The notes below the pieces were generated by a model. It was not told the DNA's origin. It was given only the letters and a program-made list of their open reading frames with translations, and searched no databases. A program made the translations under genes and the position numbers. Positions 1-12,713 of a DNA stretch of 64,000 nt are shown here, piece after piece; position 1 is the first letter of the stretch; every line of letters begins with the position of its first letter. This DNA is from Oreocharis arfaki (lineage: Eukaryota > Chordata > Aves > Passeriformes > Paramythiidae): positions 425,611 to 489,610 of the forward strand of contig VZRR01004499.1 of assembly GCA_013398015.1 (NCBI GenBank), written 5' to 3'.

Positions 1-2087
1 TTACCATTTGAATGCTGGATTCCTGCTGGTGGAGTTGATGTCAAAACATAGAAGAGAGTGGAGCTAGGTTCATTTAGTCTATTTGAGAGTCTGTTCTTTA
101 ACAATGTTTTGGCTTTTTTTTTTTTTAATTCAGAAGAGTATAAATACTATGCAGATAGCGATGTTGAGTTGTAAATAATTAGAATGTGTGTACACTGGGA
201 AATTGAAAGGTAAGCTACAGTAATTCAGATTTCACCTTATATGATTAAGAAAGGGTTAGGAGATGTTAAAACCTGAATTCAACAGAGCTTTGTCTTCACA
301 GACAATAAAGAAAAACTGTCCAAAACACAGTGGCTTGTGTGATGTGTGACTCAAGAACCAACCAAGCAATCAACCAAACAAAACCAATCCAGTCTGCTTA
401 GCGAAAGAAGTGACTTGCATATATATATATTGTAACCATAGTTAGACCACATGATGGTAATAGCTCACCAGTGAGGGCCTAACAAGCAAAATGAATGAAG
501 CAAATAATGAATGTTTTGGCAGATGACAGAGAGAAAGGTTAGATAGTGTTTACTTTTCCTAAATACTGTTTTTAGTTAGCACCAGGGTGCTTCCTCTGTA
601 GCCATTTGGAGTGCAGCTTTGGAATTGCTGCTTTGATACAACACAGCACTTAGGGTGGCAATGCACCTGTCATCACTTGACATTGTGGAGGAAAGATGCA
701 ACTTCAGACAAATCCTAACATATGGCCCAAAAGGAAAAGCTTTTTGGGAGAGGAGGAAACTGAGGGTGTGACTGATCAAAAGTGTTGTATTAGATCTAAA
801 AATACTCTCTGACAGTACTCTTCATCTGGCTGGCACAGTCCTATTGTTTATGACAATCTGGTAGGTCTTCTGAACAGATGAGGAGCACCCATTCGGTGCA
901 GCAAAACCTTGGGCTTTTCGAGAGTGGCTGTATTTCATATGCAGAGCCTGAAGTGTTGGGAGAGAGTGGAGGGTGTGTGTGGTTTTTTGTGTGTGGTAGG
1001 GGAGGACTTTCTGCATGATGGGAAACTATAGCTGCTGACTGTAGGTATGCACCTAGAGCACCTCCTGTGCTCATGGGGTTTTATGATGCACACTTCACTG
1101 TAGCTGAGGTTTTATGTGAAGTTGCACTTTGCAACCAAAATCTGCTTCTGAAGAAAATGCTTGGTTTTAGTGCATTTGCTTAATGGGTCACAAAAACTAG
1201 CTTAAGTTAAAGGGCAATGCCCAATTGAGCCATTTGAATGACAGAAGTATGTTTCAATTCAGTGCCTTTTTACTTACTGCATTCCTATCTTTGTACATAC
1301 AGAGAAATTTCTCAAATCTGCTTCAGATCAGCTCTTTGGTTTTGTGTTCCCTTCTTCCCATTTACAGTCCTTAACATTGTAATTTAGTAATAAATGCTTG
1401 TTGCAGTGCCTGGTGTAGCTTTCCTAATTAAATCTCTCAAAATACAGCTTATGTTAATTCATTAGATGACTGTGTATGATGCAAATGAAAATTAATTTGA
1501 GTAAATGTACTATAGACACACAAATCACCATTCACACTATTTTCCCCTCTCCCTATCCACTCACATTTCCCTACCTGTTGGTGTGCTATACACCTATGAC
1601 TTTTTGACAACAAGTAGGGTCACTGTGTGGCTGCTGGAGCCCAGAAGACCTCCTTTTGTACCTTCACTGCAATCTTTCAAGCTGATCTCCTGCTGCTTGT
1701 AGCCGTTTTGTGCATTTTGTAATTGATCCTGCAGTTTTTGTATTTTTAATTCTTTCTGGATATTGTAAGGTACTTAGTCATAAAAATAAGGGAGAAGTAA
1801 GGCTATTGTTATTTTAAAAGAGCATGTGTACAAGTGGTGGACATCAGTTCATGTGAGAAAGCAGAGTTGTGGTGTTTCTTGCAGACAGGTGTTCTTACGG
1901 AACAATTGCTTTCCAAAATGTTACTGTCCTACTGAACTTATTGACTTGAGCTACAGCTGGAGAGCAATGCTGCTGAAACTGTTGGTGGTCCACAACAGGC
2001 TTTTAAAGAGGCATTTAAATCTCCCAGAAGATATATGAGCTCAGAGCTTGCAACTGGGCACCCAAACCCCACCTCTAAGTTAAGATT
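1..2087. other. Unique A+T-rich sequence, no gene seen
   Basis: No recognisable gene or mobile element. The only simple repeat is a short (AT)6 tract at 419-430. Open frames are all under about 80 codons, lack protein-like composition and overlap one another on both strands, as expected by chance. Confidence 0.6.
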
Positions 2088-3215
2088 TGTAGTTGAGTGC
2101 AGCATTCCTTAACACAGGATCCACCAAACCCTCTCTATCACTCTCCTCCACAGCTGGACAGGGGAGATAAAATACAGGGAAATGTTTATGAGTTGAGATA
2201 AGGACAGAGAGAGATCAGTCAACAAAGTACTGTCATGGGCAGAACAGACTCAACTTCGGGATATTAACTGCATTTTTTCCTAACAAAATCAGAGCAGGAT
2301 AATACTCAAGTAAAAATAGACCTTAAAAACACCTTATTCCCACCCCTCCCTCCTTCCCAGCTTTACCTCCTTCCCCCCAAGCAGCGCATGGAGACAGGGA
2401 ATGGGGTTATGGTCAGTTCATCATATGCTGTTTCTCCCACTGCTCAGGAAGGGGAGTCCTTCCCCTTCTCCAGGGCAGGGTCCCTCCCATGGGAGACAGT
2501 TCTCCATGAACTTCTCCAGTGTGAGTCCATCCCACAGGCATCAGTCCTCCACAAACTGCTCCAACATGGGTCACTCTTCCACAGGATGCAGTCCTTCAAG
2601 GACAGGCTGCTCCAGTGTGGGTCTCCCATGGGGTCACAAATCCTTCCAGGAAACCTGCTCCAGCATGGGCTCCTCTCTCCATGGGTCTGCAGGTCCCTGC
2701 CAGGAGCCTGCTCCAGCACAGGTCTCCCACAGGATCACAGCCTCCTCTCAGGCATCCACCTGCTCCAGTGTGGGGCTCTTCCATGGGCTGCAGGTGGATG
2801 TCTGCATCCCCTTGGTCCTCCATGGGCTGCAGGGGAACCGCTGCTTCACCGTGGTCTGCAGCACCACGGGCTGCAGGGGAATCTCAGCTCCAGCACGTGC
2901 TGAAGCACCTCCTGTCCCTCCTTCTGCACTGACCTTGGTGTCTCCAGAGTTGTTCCTCTCATATATTCTCACCCTGCTCTTCTCTGGCCACAATTACATC
3001 TCCCCAGCCGCTTTTTATTTTCCTTCTCAAATACGTTGTCATGGAGGTGTTACCACCATTTCTGACTGGCCCAGCCTTGGCCAGTGAGGTGCTCTTCTAG
3101 AAGCCAGGTGGGATTGGCTCTGTGGGACATGGGGGAAGCTTCAGGCAGCTTGTCACAGAAGCCACCGCTATAGCCCCTCCTGCTACCAAAACCCTGGCCA
3201 TGCAAACTCAGTACA
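2088..3215 (-). mobile_element. Solo LTR of an avian endogenous retrovirus, ~1.13 kb, with internal repeats
   Basis: The block matches, in reverse orientation, a long LTR common in bird genomes. Recognisable stretches on the plus strand are the pyrimidine-rich block at 2338-2380, the repeated ctgctccagyrtgggtc units at about 2511-2780, and the end reading gctaccaaaaccctggcc at 3182-3199. It begins tgtagttg and ends agtaca, so it has TG...CA termini. No internal gag, pol or env sequence is attached, which makes it a solo LTR. The A+T block where related copies carry a polyadenylation signal (about 2270-2310) is mutated here, so it looks inactive. No clear target-site duplication was found, so the edges could be off by a few bases. 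Family recognition is from memory. Confidence 0.75.
2505..2905 (-). repeat. Degenerate ~50-bp tandem repeats inside the LTR
   Basis: The plus-strand motif ctgctccagyrtgggtc recurs near 2511, 2556, 2607, 2655, 2708 and 2760, spaced 45-53 bp. It is followed by three copies of ccaygggctgcagg near 2790, 2821 and 2864. The array keeps several frames open on both strands (for example 2444-2719 minus and 2401-3087 plus). These frames are a by-product of the repeat composition and not evidence of a gene. Confidence 0.75.
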
Positions 3216-5399
3216 ATCTCCAAGAGGATTTGCAGGCCTGTATTTAGATATTCATAAATAAATTTCTGCTTATAAATTTATTGCATTTACATGGACCACC
3301 TAGTCACACACACAACTAGAAATGGTGTCAACTCGCCCACTGCTGACATTTAGCTTTGTCTTTCAAATGGAATCCTTTCATCAGTTTTGGCTTTCACAAG
3401 CCTCTGGCAGAAAGCTCAGCCAGATTTTGTTCAACTGTTGCACAAAAAAAGTGGTTATTTTTGGAAAAAAAGGGGGTTTGATAGGCAAGAGTTGACCTGT
3501 GGCCAGGGGAGGTAAAGGCTACAACACTTGGAGTCTGTAAGTGAGGGTGTGGCAGCACACATCATTGTGCTCACATATTATTCAATATTTAAAGATTGTG
3601 TCATCTCAAAATACAGTTCAGTTCCTCAGCAGATCTGTCCTTCTGAGGATCAACAGCAAAGAGAGCTGACTTCAGGCATTTGTTTCCATGTACAATAGCA
3701 TAAGATCTTTCCTACTGCAGTTTTCAAAGCTTTAGTGCTGTGAGTATGGAAAGATGCAGCATGGAGTGTCTCCCAAACAGGCCGTACATCATGTGTGCTT
3801 AAAACTACAAAGGAACTAATGCTGCCTAATTACAAAAACCATTGACTCCTGTATGTGCTGCTTACGGTGTCTCAATGCAGCCCCTCTTCCAAAATCGCCA
3901 CGGTTTCCATCAAAATCAGTTGACATCAAGCACTGGTGTCCAGTCTTTTCTATTGCAACTTTCCTTGTCTTCACAGCTTTGGGACAAGGCTAGGTGCAAG
4001 GCTACCACAGATTAGTGTAGCTTCAGCTAACACTGAGCAAGCACATGGGACTGTAGGCAGCCACGAAAACGTAAAGAGGCAATCTGAAATCTGCTCTGGA
4101 ATCAGAACAACAACTTCAGTCTTCTTGTAGAGCAACAGGGGAGATTGGACTGGAGACTGAGGAATTAGCCAAGTTTTTCACCCAGTTATCTTCAGTCTCA
4201 GCTAGTGGACTTCTAATGCCTGCACTTTCTTCTGATCAGACCAGTACTCCCCACAAGTGGCCCCTTTCTTTTCCTCACAATAGTGAATTATGACATGCCT
4301 ATCTGATGGGCAACTCACACGTGCAAATGAGAATTTGTAAGTGTCCTTGATGATGAAATAGATCAAGGACTATTAAGAGAAGTGCAATTCCCTTCCTTCA
4401 GAAATGTCAACCAGACTCATAAAGAAACTTTTCTGGAAAAATATTAAAGAGAGAAGACTAAGGGTCTAAGGTCATGTTTGCAGTATATAGATGTGCTCTG
4501 TCTGTGCTAACCACAGGCAGAGCTTTATAAAATCAGACTCCTTAAGACTATTCCTTAAGCTTCTGCTCAAAAATTTGCCTTGGTTTGGGAAAGTCTTCAA
4601 TAGGAAAGTTTTTAAAAACCACAGCATGGCCACAAAATATTTCCATTTCTGAAGCTTAATATTTTTCCATGTGAAACAATCTTGCTTGGTTTGTTCTGTT
4701 TTGTTGTACTTTTCAGGATTGATTTCTGTTAGCCCTTAACCATCTGGAACTGAAAATATTGCAATTCTAACATCAGCAACCCACATGCCCTTGTGAGGCT
4801 GTTTAAAAAGACTGAACCAGGAGATTAAATATGGATTGAAGAGACATGAAATAAATGAAAGGGTCAGCAGTAGAGACAGGTGAAGGAGGGGGAAATAGCT
4901 GCCCAGCCTTTCTGTTCGGTAGGAAACAGAAGACTGCTGAGTGCATGCTTGCTCTTCCCCTTGCTGCATCTGCTTCTTTCTTGGCTTGTCATGATTCCTC
5001 ACTCCCTAGCCTTGCTCAAACTGCCTTACTGTGAGTCAGAGGAATTTTTCTTCCATCTCCACTGCTCTCCAGGGCCATCTGTTGACTCTTTTCCAGGTCC
5101 TTTTTATTCTACTCTTCTCCTGCCCCCTTGAGCCAGGACTGAAAGAGCCAATGAGAGAAGGGGTCCGAAACAGGAGATAGGAAAGGAAGACAGTTTGCCT
5201 TGGTTGTGGCATCTCTGTTGGCTCTTCAAAAAATAGAGGTAAGATAAGGCAATATAAGTAAGTAAAATACACGTGAGACCCTCCTATTTTGCCTTTGAAA
5301 AATCCCTTTTAGTGTACATGCTTAAGGTTTTGTGATTTTTTTAAAGGTATTTTTCAGTGTGGTTGTGTATGGATGGGATAAGAAAGGCTAAAGTGAGGT
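3216..5399. other. Unique sequence, no gene seen
   Basis: Ordinary A+T-rich sequence. A small perfect hairpin lies at 4343-4370: 9-bp arms gtccttgat and atcaaggac around a 10-base loop. Nothing marks it as functional. Confidence 0.55.
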
Positions 5400-6812
5400 T
5401 TCTACAAGTACATTAACCAGAAAAGGAAAGACAAAGAAGGTGTAAACACATCTAAACAGTGCTGAAGAACTGGTAACAATGGATGAGGAGAAGACTAAAG
5501 TAATCAACAATATTTTTGCCTCAGTCCTCAATGGCAACCTCTCTCCTCACATCTCTCAAGTGGATGGACAGCAGCATGAGGGTTGAGGGAGCAAAGTCCC
5601 TCCCACTGTAAGTAAAGATCAGGTTTGTGACCATCTGAGGAACATGAATGTATGTAAGTCCATGGAACCTGATGAGATGCATTCCAGAGTCCTGAGCAAT
5701 TTTGCTGATGTAGTTGGCAAGCCCCTCTCCCTGACATTTGAAAAGTCATGGCAGTCAGAGGAAGTCGCAGGGACTGGAAAGAGGAAAACATGGTACAATG
5801 TTCTTTACAAAGTTTAGAAAGGAGGACCCTGGGAACTGATGATCCATCAGCTTCCCCTCTGTGCCTGGAAAGATCATGGAGCAGATCGTCCTAGAAGTTC
5901 TGCTAAGGAAGAAACTCTGTATGTGGAGTACAGCGAGGTGATTCAAGATAACCAGCATGGCTGCGCCAAGGGCAGGTCCTGCCTGATCAGTTTAGTGGCT
6001 TGTGCTGGAGAAACTACATCATTGGACAAGGGAAGGACACAGGTACCATTTATCTGGACTTCTGTAAAGTCTTTGACAAGGTCCCCCCCAGCATCCTTCT
6101 CTCTAAACTGGAGAGAGATGTATTTGATGGGTGAACTGGTAGGTGGATAAGGAATTGATTGGAGAGTGGCAGCCAGAGGGTAGTGATTAATAGATCAGGG
6201 TCCTGATGGATGTCAGTAATGGTGTCCCTCAGGGGTCCATGGTGGGACCAGTGTTGTTCAACATCTTCATCAATGACAGAGTAAAAAAGATCAAGACCAT
6301 CCTCAGCAAGTGTGCAGATGACACCAAGATGAATTGTGCAGCTGACACACCTGAAGGATAGGATGCCATGCTGAGGAACTTGGACAAGCTCAAGAAGTGG
6401 GCCCATCGGAATCTCATGGAGGGCAACTCCTGGTACCAACACAGTCTATGGGATAAACAGATGGAGAGAAGCCCTGCTGAGGACTTGGAGGTGCTGGTGG
6501 GGGAGAGGCTGGACATGAGCTAGCAATGAGCACTCGCAGCCCAGAAAGGAAGTTGTGTCCTGGGCTGCATCCAAAGCAGTGTGGGCAGGAGGGGGAGGGA
6601 GGGGATTCTGCCCCTCTGCTCTGCTCTGGTGAGACCCCACCTGCAGTGCTGCATCCAGCTCTGGGGTCCCTGAACAGGAAGGACATGGACCTGCTGGAGT
6701 GAGTCCTGAGGAAGTCTAATAAGATGATTAGAGGGATGGAGCAGGGATTTTGGAGCTAGATGATTTTTTATAAAGGTCCATTCCAACCCAGACCATTCTA
6801 CGATTCCACGAT
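5400..6812 (+). mobile_element. CR1 LINE, 5'-truncated, ~1.4 kb
   Basis: This CR1 copy retains the reverse-transcriptase half of ORF2 and an intact 3' end. Landmarks are the start of the RT region near 5480 (gatgaggagaagac), the RT blocks at 6046-6334 and the closing tail accattctacgattccacg (6792-6811), the CR1-type 3' terminal repeat. It lacks ORF1 and the endonuclease, as most avian CR1 copies do because reverse transcription stops early. Stops and frameshifts interrupt the coding region. The 5' edge is fuzzy by some tens of bases. Confidence 0.88.
6046..6334 (+). pseudogene. CR1 ORF2 reverse-transcriptase core, decayed
   Basis: Conceptual translation in shifting frames gives three RT landmarks in the right order: YLDFCKVFDKVPP near 6048-6090, NGVPQGSMVGPVLFNIFIND at about 6217-6277, and CADDTKM at about 6311-6331. 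The last is the catalytic A-DD block. CR1 enzymes normally have F/YADDTK, so cysteine replaces the aromatic residue while both aspartates remain. Intervening stops (for example after GELVGG near 6150) and frame changes rule out a working enzyme. Confidence 0.85.
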
Positions 6813-9800
6813 CATATCTGTATTCAAAATAAAATGTTAGGGGAGAAAGTTCAGCCCAGTCTTCTGAAGCTAAACAGCTCCAGACTGAAGGTTGCGCAGA
6901 ACACTTCAGGACAGAGTTTATACATCCCAGTAAATTGTTTTCTAAATGAGTGGCTACAAGAACACTTCATGTGCAGTATCTCTACTTTCACTATGTAAGA
7001 GCAAGGCTTGTGTTTTCCTTATGCATCTCAGCAGTGCTAAGTCTTGTTCATGAAAGAACAACTGCTGCCATTCTGCCTGTGCAGTGAGAAGTGCCAATAA
7101 CAGCCACCATAAAGCAAAAGTTCTCATTTCTCATCACTATGAGTTAGATCTGTTTGTTTTTCTTTTTCCTTTTTTCCCCACAATGTCCTTTCTGCAGAGA
7201 AAACCTGTGCTTTCTCTGCTCTTTTTGCTCTGTTTGCTGCAAGTTCCCACTTAGTCCTAAATTCCTATTGATTCTCCTTGTTCTTCAAAGAAAAGCAACT
7301 TCTAGCATCATTATTTGTTGCAGATGCTTTTGGCTGTCAGCCTTTTGTACTCAAAGAATTCCCTTATTCTTCAAAGCTGACAAAGCAATGCAGTATTTTG
7401 AAAACCTGCTTCAAAAGAAATAGTTGGAAATGGTACCTTTCTGGTTTTGTGCAGCACTTTTGGTCTGCAGCTACTACTAGAGGAGACTTGATACAGACAA
7501 GTAAAAGTGTTCTCTTCAGGACCTCCTGCCAGGCTGATCTAAGAACCTCTAATGTCAGGGCATGAGTAAGGTGAAACTGGATTGAATTCTAAAACTCATT
7601 ACATTTCATGAGACAGTGACCTTCACCAAGAGATGTCTGAGAAGGTCAGAATAGCACACTAATGTATATATGACTTAAAGAATTACTATGTGCTAGACTG
7701 GGATGCCTAAGTACATCTTTCACTGTTGTACAAGTGAATAATTTCCTCATATATGTTGCCTAGATGTTTCCAAAAGTCTTGCAAGGTCATTCCTCTGTGC
7801 TTGAACCTCTGGTCCCCATTAACTGCTTGTCATGCAGGTCTATGACTGCCTTACATAGGGGGCTGCTACCTTGTCTTGTAACAAGTCACCCTGAAAGGAT
7901 ACGACCACAAAATTATTGATGGCTAAATTGTTCTTACTGCTCTCACCTTTTTGACAGCGCTTTCATTCGGATATATTTTACCTGCACAGTATAATTACTT
8001 TGACTTTTAATTATCTTTCTGTTGTCATGAATTATTGTTTATTAGTTATCAAGAGAAAAATACCAATTCTCACCAGAAGGAGCCATGACTAATCTGGTGG
8101 TCTGACACACTCATAATCATCTGTAATTTCACTTCACAGTAACAGGTTTTGTGTCATCAGATGGACCATGAAAATGTGTACAAAGCATTTCCCTTTCTAA
8201 GAAATATATAAATTGTTACATTTATAATGCAATGTCTAATTCAGGGGTTTTTTAATAAAAAGGCAAAGCATTTTAGTGAGCATCCTCACGCAGGCAATCT
8301 GTGATAGACAGCCAGGCTGTGATAGACAGGCATCAGGCTGGGTCACCAGGTGACCATGCATTTTAGGGCATGCATGAAGCTGGCATGCTGAAGCTGTAAT
8401 GCTGTGGCCAGCTGGAAGGAGGAACACAGAGGGAAGGGTGATTGCTGGGGTGAAAGACACAGAAACACTACATTGTCAGGGCCTCAGGAGAGAGGGGGCG
8501 ATAGTGGCATTTCCAAGCATATGGTCTGACGCCGGCTTAGATTAATGGTCATCAAGATGCATGGTGGGCTGCAGTAATGAATCCAAACTTCGGGGGATGG
8601 CAGGCTGAGGTGGCCAAAAGAGGCTATGAGGAGTGCTTGGGAACCATGCTGGTTGTAAAAAACGTGGACTGTCTTTGAACGACTTTTTCTGAGATTTTAA
8701 CTTCTTCAGAGAGACCACCAAGGGGGAAGCCTGTGAACGTTTTATAGTGTAATCTCCTCACATCTGCAGATAAATAGTTCTGATGTGTGTTGCAATCTAA
8801 AAAATGGATCTTTTATGTCTTCCTTGTGCTGCCTGAAATTTGGAGGAACTCCGTCTTTTCAGCAATTCTTTCTTCCTCACCCTTGTCCTTGAGTGCTGGC
8901 TAATGAGGTGGCAATTAGGAGTTGCACTCTTTCTTTTCTTGTAGTTTCTTAAAATACTTTGCCTAAAGAAGAAGGTATTACCATCCTACATGGCATTATG
9001 TACCCACCTGGCACCTCTGGCCCAAATGTCTCTCCTCCACATCTGCTGGATTGAGCTTTTCTTACAGTGAAAATTATCCATGTTCCCTTTTGGCCTCAGG
9101 CATTTGGCAGTAAAAAGGAGTTTTCTTCTCAGTAGTTTCTGACTCTGGAAAATATTTGGCAGTGTTCAGGATGGTTCTCGGCTCAGCTCCATAACAAACT
9201 CATTGGCTTCTAGAAGGGAATAGGAATATTGGATCGTTTGTCTAGTTCTAGTGTACACTGGCTTTGGACTAATAAACCCCTTCCAAATTTCTTGAACAAT
9301 TTGTCAGATAATCCATCAGCTACTGCTGTGAGCTACTTCTAGCTTTAGCCTGGATATAGAGGAATGAAAGATGAAGGAGATTAAATAAATATTCCTGACA
9401 GTCTTTAACAATTTTATTGTCATCAAATGCTTGATAGTAGCAGTGGTCTCCGAAAGAGTACATCAGGTAAGCGTTTGGAAGGTCTATATAAACAAGCTGA
9501 ATTGATTCCAAGACACAATTTCTTCCAGCTTTGACCTTTTGTAGTTTTCTGCCTAGTCATCTGTAAGCAACAAAGTTCTCCAAATGCTATGGGTGTGTTC
9601 AGAACCTGCCCAAACACCAGTGCCCTCTGCATTACTGGACATCTGCATGCTTCCCTGTGCAAGAGCACAATTGTTTGATCATAGAAGAGGGTGATATCAA
9701 CATAAATGTTTCCTCCCTCCCTCTAATGATTGCCCCTTCAGGTTCTACCAGTGCAACAGGGCACCTGCACTGGATTTGAAAACAAGAAGTATTTTGGTTA

Positions 9801-10963
9801 AGGTTTTATTGCAAGCCATCCCTTCTCTGATCTAGTTTACTGCAACTGGATTTACCTGCAAATGTGTCTCTGCGAGGATGCTGCTGGGGCAGGAGGAAGC
9901 ACAAAGGAGAGCTTCAACCATGAGCACAACTGCGTCATTGCTGCCAAGCCTGTGCTACTGTAGTGGGTCTGTGGTATATCCCAAGTTGCACTGTTCAGCA
10001 TGGGCTTGCGAATGCTAGGAGCCAGTGTGCAGATCAGTTGAGTGATGCTACATCTCTGCTGATGAATGAGGTTAAGAAACTGCAGACAAATTCAGGAATC
10101 TCCGTTCAGTCTTCCATCTGAACTCATCTTGTCAGGGCATGTGATGCTGCAGGACCACCCTTTTGGGTCTGGTGCATGTGGCAAGTGGGTGGACTCACCA
10201 CCAAGACACTCCATTCTGCTGAATTCAGCCATGTAACACACTTTCTGTCTATGATATCAAGAGCTGTTTTGTTTGCACTGTAATGTATGTTGTATGGTCA
10301 AATGGTCTGCAGGTCCAGTCTCAAAAAAGTGTTTAAATACATGAAACAAATCTCTTGCAAACAGGTTGCAATTTAAAGCTCTGTATAAATAAGTGTAACT
10401 TTATGAAACAACTTCACATTCCAAACACAAAGGGGAAACTGTTGCCTTATAGATAAAAATTCAAACCAGGGAGAGACTGAATGAATACTGTTATGCATTA
10501 GTCACTTTGTTTTATTGCAGATACATGTAGTGGCCAGAAATAGAAGAGGCGGTGGCACAGCACACACAGAGGCAGTATCTTGAAATAACTCTCAAAACAA
10601 CACTCGAGCCTTGATGCTGCCAATACGAGAGAATTCCAGTTGATTTCCTAAAATACTAGACAGTGCATGTCCTTGTTTGTGTAAGCCACACAACACACTT
10701 TTAATAAATACTGTGGGCAACAAAGGTAATTTTATCACGATTTATAGATTCTTCGTGGCTTTTATTGAAGAAAATGGGGATGACTCATAGAGATATTTCC
10801 ACATGCCCTGTCCATCTGCTTCATGTATCAGCATATCAGCACCCATTTTGAAGCCTTACATAAGCGTAGAAAGACCACCTGAAGTGCAGTGCAAGCAAAC
10901 ATTTCCCTGCCCTCTCCTGCTTCACTGAGCCAGTGCACAGCATTTTGTTTGCATATTTGGGGG
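6813..10963. other. Unique sequence, no gene seen
   Basis: About 4.2 kb without a recognised gene or mobile element. A small direct repeat lies at 8299-8334, where ctgtgatagacag occurs twice, 18 bp apart. A 63-codon minus-strand frame at 9320-9511 is rich in tyrosine and aspartate but has no supporting splice sites and no recognised family. Confidence 0.5.
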
Positions 10964-11468
10964 TGTCATTGTTTAACCCTAGATAGCAACTAAACACCAC
11001 ACAGGCACTTGCTCACTCCTCCGTGGTGGAATGGGGAAAAGAATCAGAAGGGTAGAAGTAAAAAACCATCTTGAGTTACATAAAATTTAATAGGTAAAGC
11101 AAAAGCCACTCAAGCAAGCAAAGCAAAACAAGGAATTCAGGCGTCACTTCCAGAGGGCAGGCAGGTGTCCAACAATCCCCAGCAAAGCAGGGCTCCATCA
11201 TGTGTAACAGCGACTGGGGAAGACAAACACCATCACTTCAAACGTCTCCCCTGCTTCCTTCTTCTTCCCCTCTCTTTATAAACTGAGTACAGCACCACGT
11301 GATCTGGGATCCCAACTCCCGGTGTTCACTCAGCCCACTCTGATGGGGTGGTATGAGTAGCAGAAAAGGCCCTGACACTGCTCAGCAATAATGAAAACAT
11401 TCTTGAGTTACCAACACGCTCCAGGACAAATCTAAAACATTAACACCATCCCAGCCAAAACCAGCACA
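10964..11468 (-). mobile_element. Solo ERVL-type LTR, 505 bp
   Basis: It reads tgtcattgtttaacccta at the left end and ends aaaaccagcaca on the right, so termini are TG...CA. These are the ends of a very common avian ERVL-type LTR in reverse orientation. Minus-strand promoter-like signals sit in the expected order: TTTATAAA at about 11275-11282 as a TATA box, then ATTAAA at 11086-11091 as a polyadenylation signal. Flanks GGGGG (10959-10963) and GGAGG (11469-11473) match at 4 of 5 bases, compatible with a worn 5-bp target duplication. No internal retroviral genes remain. Confidence 0.85.
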
Positions 11469-12654
11469 GGAGGAAAACCTGACCTCAACACAAAGCACTA
11501 ATCTTGCAGAGTTTTGTGCTGTCAATGCAGATTGGGCCCTGGTTTGAGGTCCTGACAGTGGCTAAATCTTAAACATTCGTACTTTGCAGCATCTTTTGTA
11601 GAGATGGCCACAAATATTCTCAAAAATGCCTCTTTTCAAAAATTTATTTGTGTAGGTAGAGGGGGCCCATGAATTCTGGAGAAGTATGCTAGCTAGTATG
11701 CTACCAGAGATGTAAGAGATGTAATGAGAGATTTTGAACATGAAACATAGCCCCAAGTGCCTACTGACCTGAACAACAAATTTTGTTTTAAAATAGTTCT
11801 TTCTCTCACTCAGGCCTGAAAAGCACTATCAAGAGTAGCACCATTGGAAGCTTGTTAGGCTAGCTCTTTTCATACTTTCAATATCTGACAAATAAAAGGG
11901 TTTAACAAGAAATTTTGTTATGTGTATCTTGTGGTTCTTGGAATTGAAAGAAATGAAGACAGATGCAGAAAAATCTGTTCTCACTGGAGCCTTTAATGCT
12001 TTGCATGATTTGACTTGAATAAGGAAAAACAGTTTCAAAAAGTTGTAGATCTAGGTAATGCAAATTTGCTCATTAACAGAAATACTTGTTACTCAATTGC
12101 TGAATGAAAAGTTCTGAAACACTATCGAGGTTTCAGAGCTCAAGTACCACTTGTGGCAATCCCAGTTTAAGCAAATTAAAAGTTAAATCTCTTGAGTTAG
12201 CAGAGTCCAGCCTGTAAAGCAAACTGCTACTTTCAGATACAGTGTGAAATGAGAAAATCAGATCTTTAATGAAAAAAAGTGGTTTGTATTTCTTCTTGCC
12301 TGGTTTAAGTTTGAGGCTGATTACGCGGAACATCAGTTTTCACACTTCATTTTAGCCAATGAGGCTGATGTTTATATACTAGCCTGCATAACAGTACCAG
12401 GTCAGTCAGATGAGAAGCATGTAAAAACTGTAATTAAGCAAACATTCTCTTTCATGAGTGATAAACAGGTTTTTCCCTCCAGTAATAGCATTAAAATTCA
12501 TTGTGTGAAGCTAGAAGGAAGCACCAAATTTACAGCAAAGTGTGGCACCTGGCACTCATGGCTTCACGGTTTAGGGAATCCAGTTAGCAAATGGAGAATG
12601 GAGAAGACTTCTGCCCTCAGGGCCGCTGGACAGGCTTGGCAGTGCTACGTTAGC
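11469..12654. other. Unique sequence, no gene seen
   Basis: A+T-rich sequence between the ERVL LTR and a CR1 tail. Frames here are short, with no protein-like features. Confidence 0.55.
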
Positions 12655-12713
12655 AGTTAAACCTGATCATCTTGAAGGTCTTTTCCAATCTAAATGACAC
12701 TATGAGTCTATGA
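12655..12713 (+). mobile_element. CR1 3'-end fragment
   Basis: The stretch reads gatcatcttgaaggtctttt followed by ccaatctaaatgacactatg and ends gtctatga. This is the CR1 3' terminus in plus orientation. About 60 bp can be recognised, so it is a very short or heavily decayed copy. Confidence 0.75.

Noticed and set aside
2401..3087. 228-codon plus-strand open frame, longest by length
   Set aside because: It lies wholly inside the minus-strand LTR and stays open because of the internal repeat composition. Overlapping frames are open on both strands.
4343..4370. 9-bp hairpin read as a possible terminator
   Set aside because: Eukaryotic context, no T run, and short hairpins are expected by chance in 64 kb.
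5528..6786. Several minus-strand frames of 67-130 codons
   Set aside because: They are antisense to a plus-strand CR1 with identifiable RT blocks, so they are shadows.
9320..9511. Minus-strand 63-codon frame with many Y and D residues
   Set aside because: A plausible acceptor upstream would bring an in-frame TGA directly, there is no donor, and no family was recognised.
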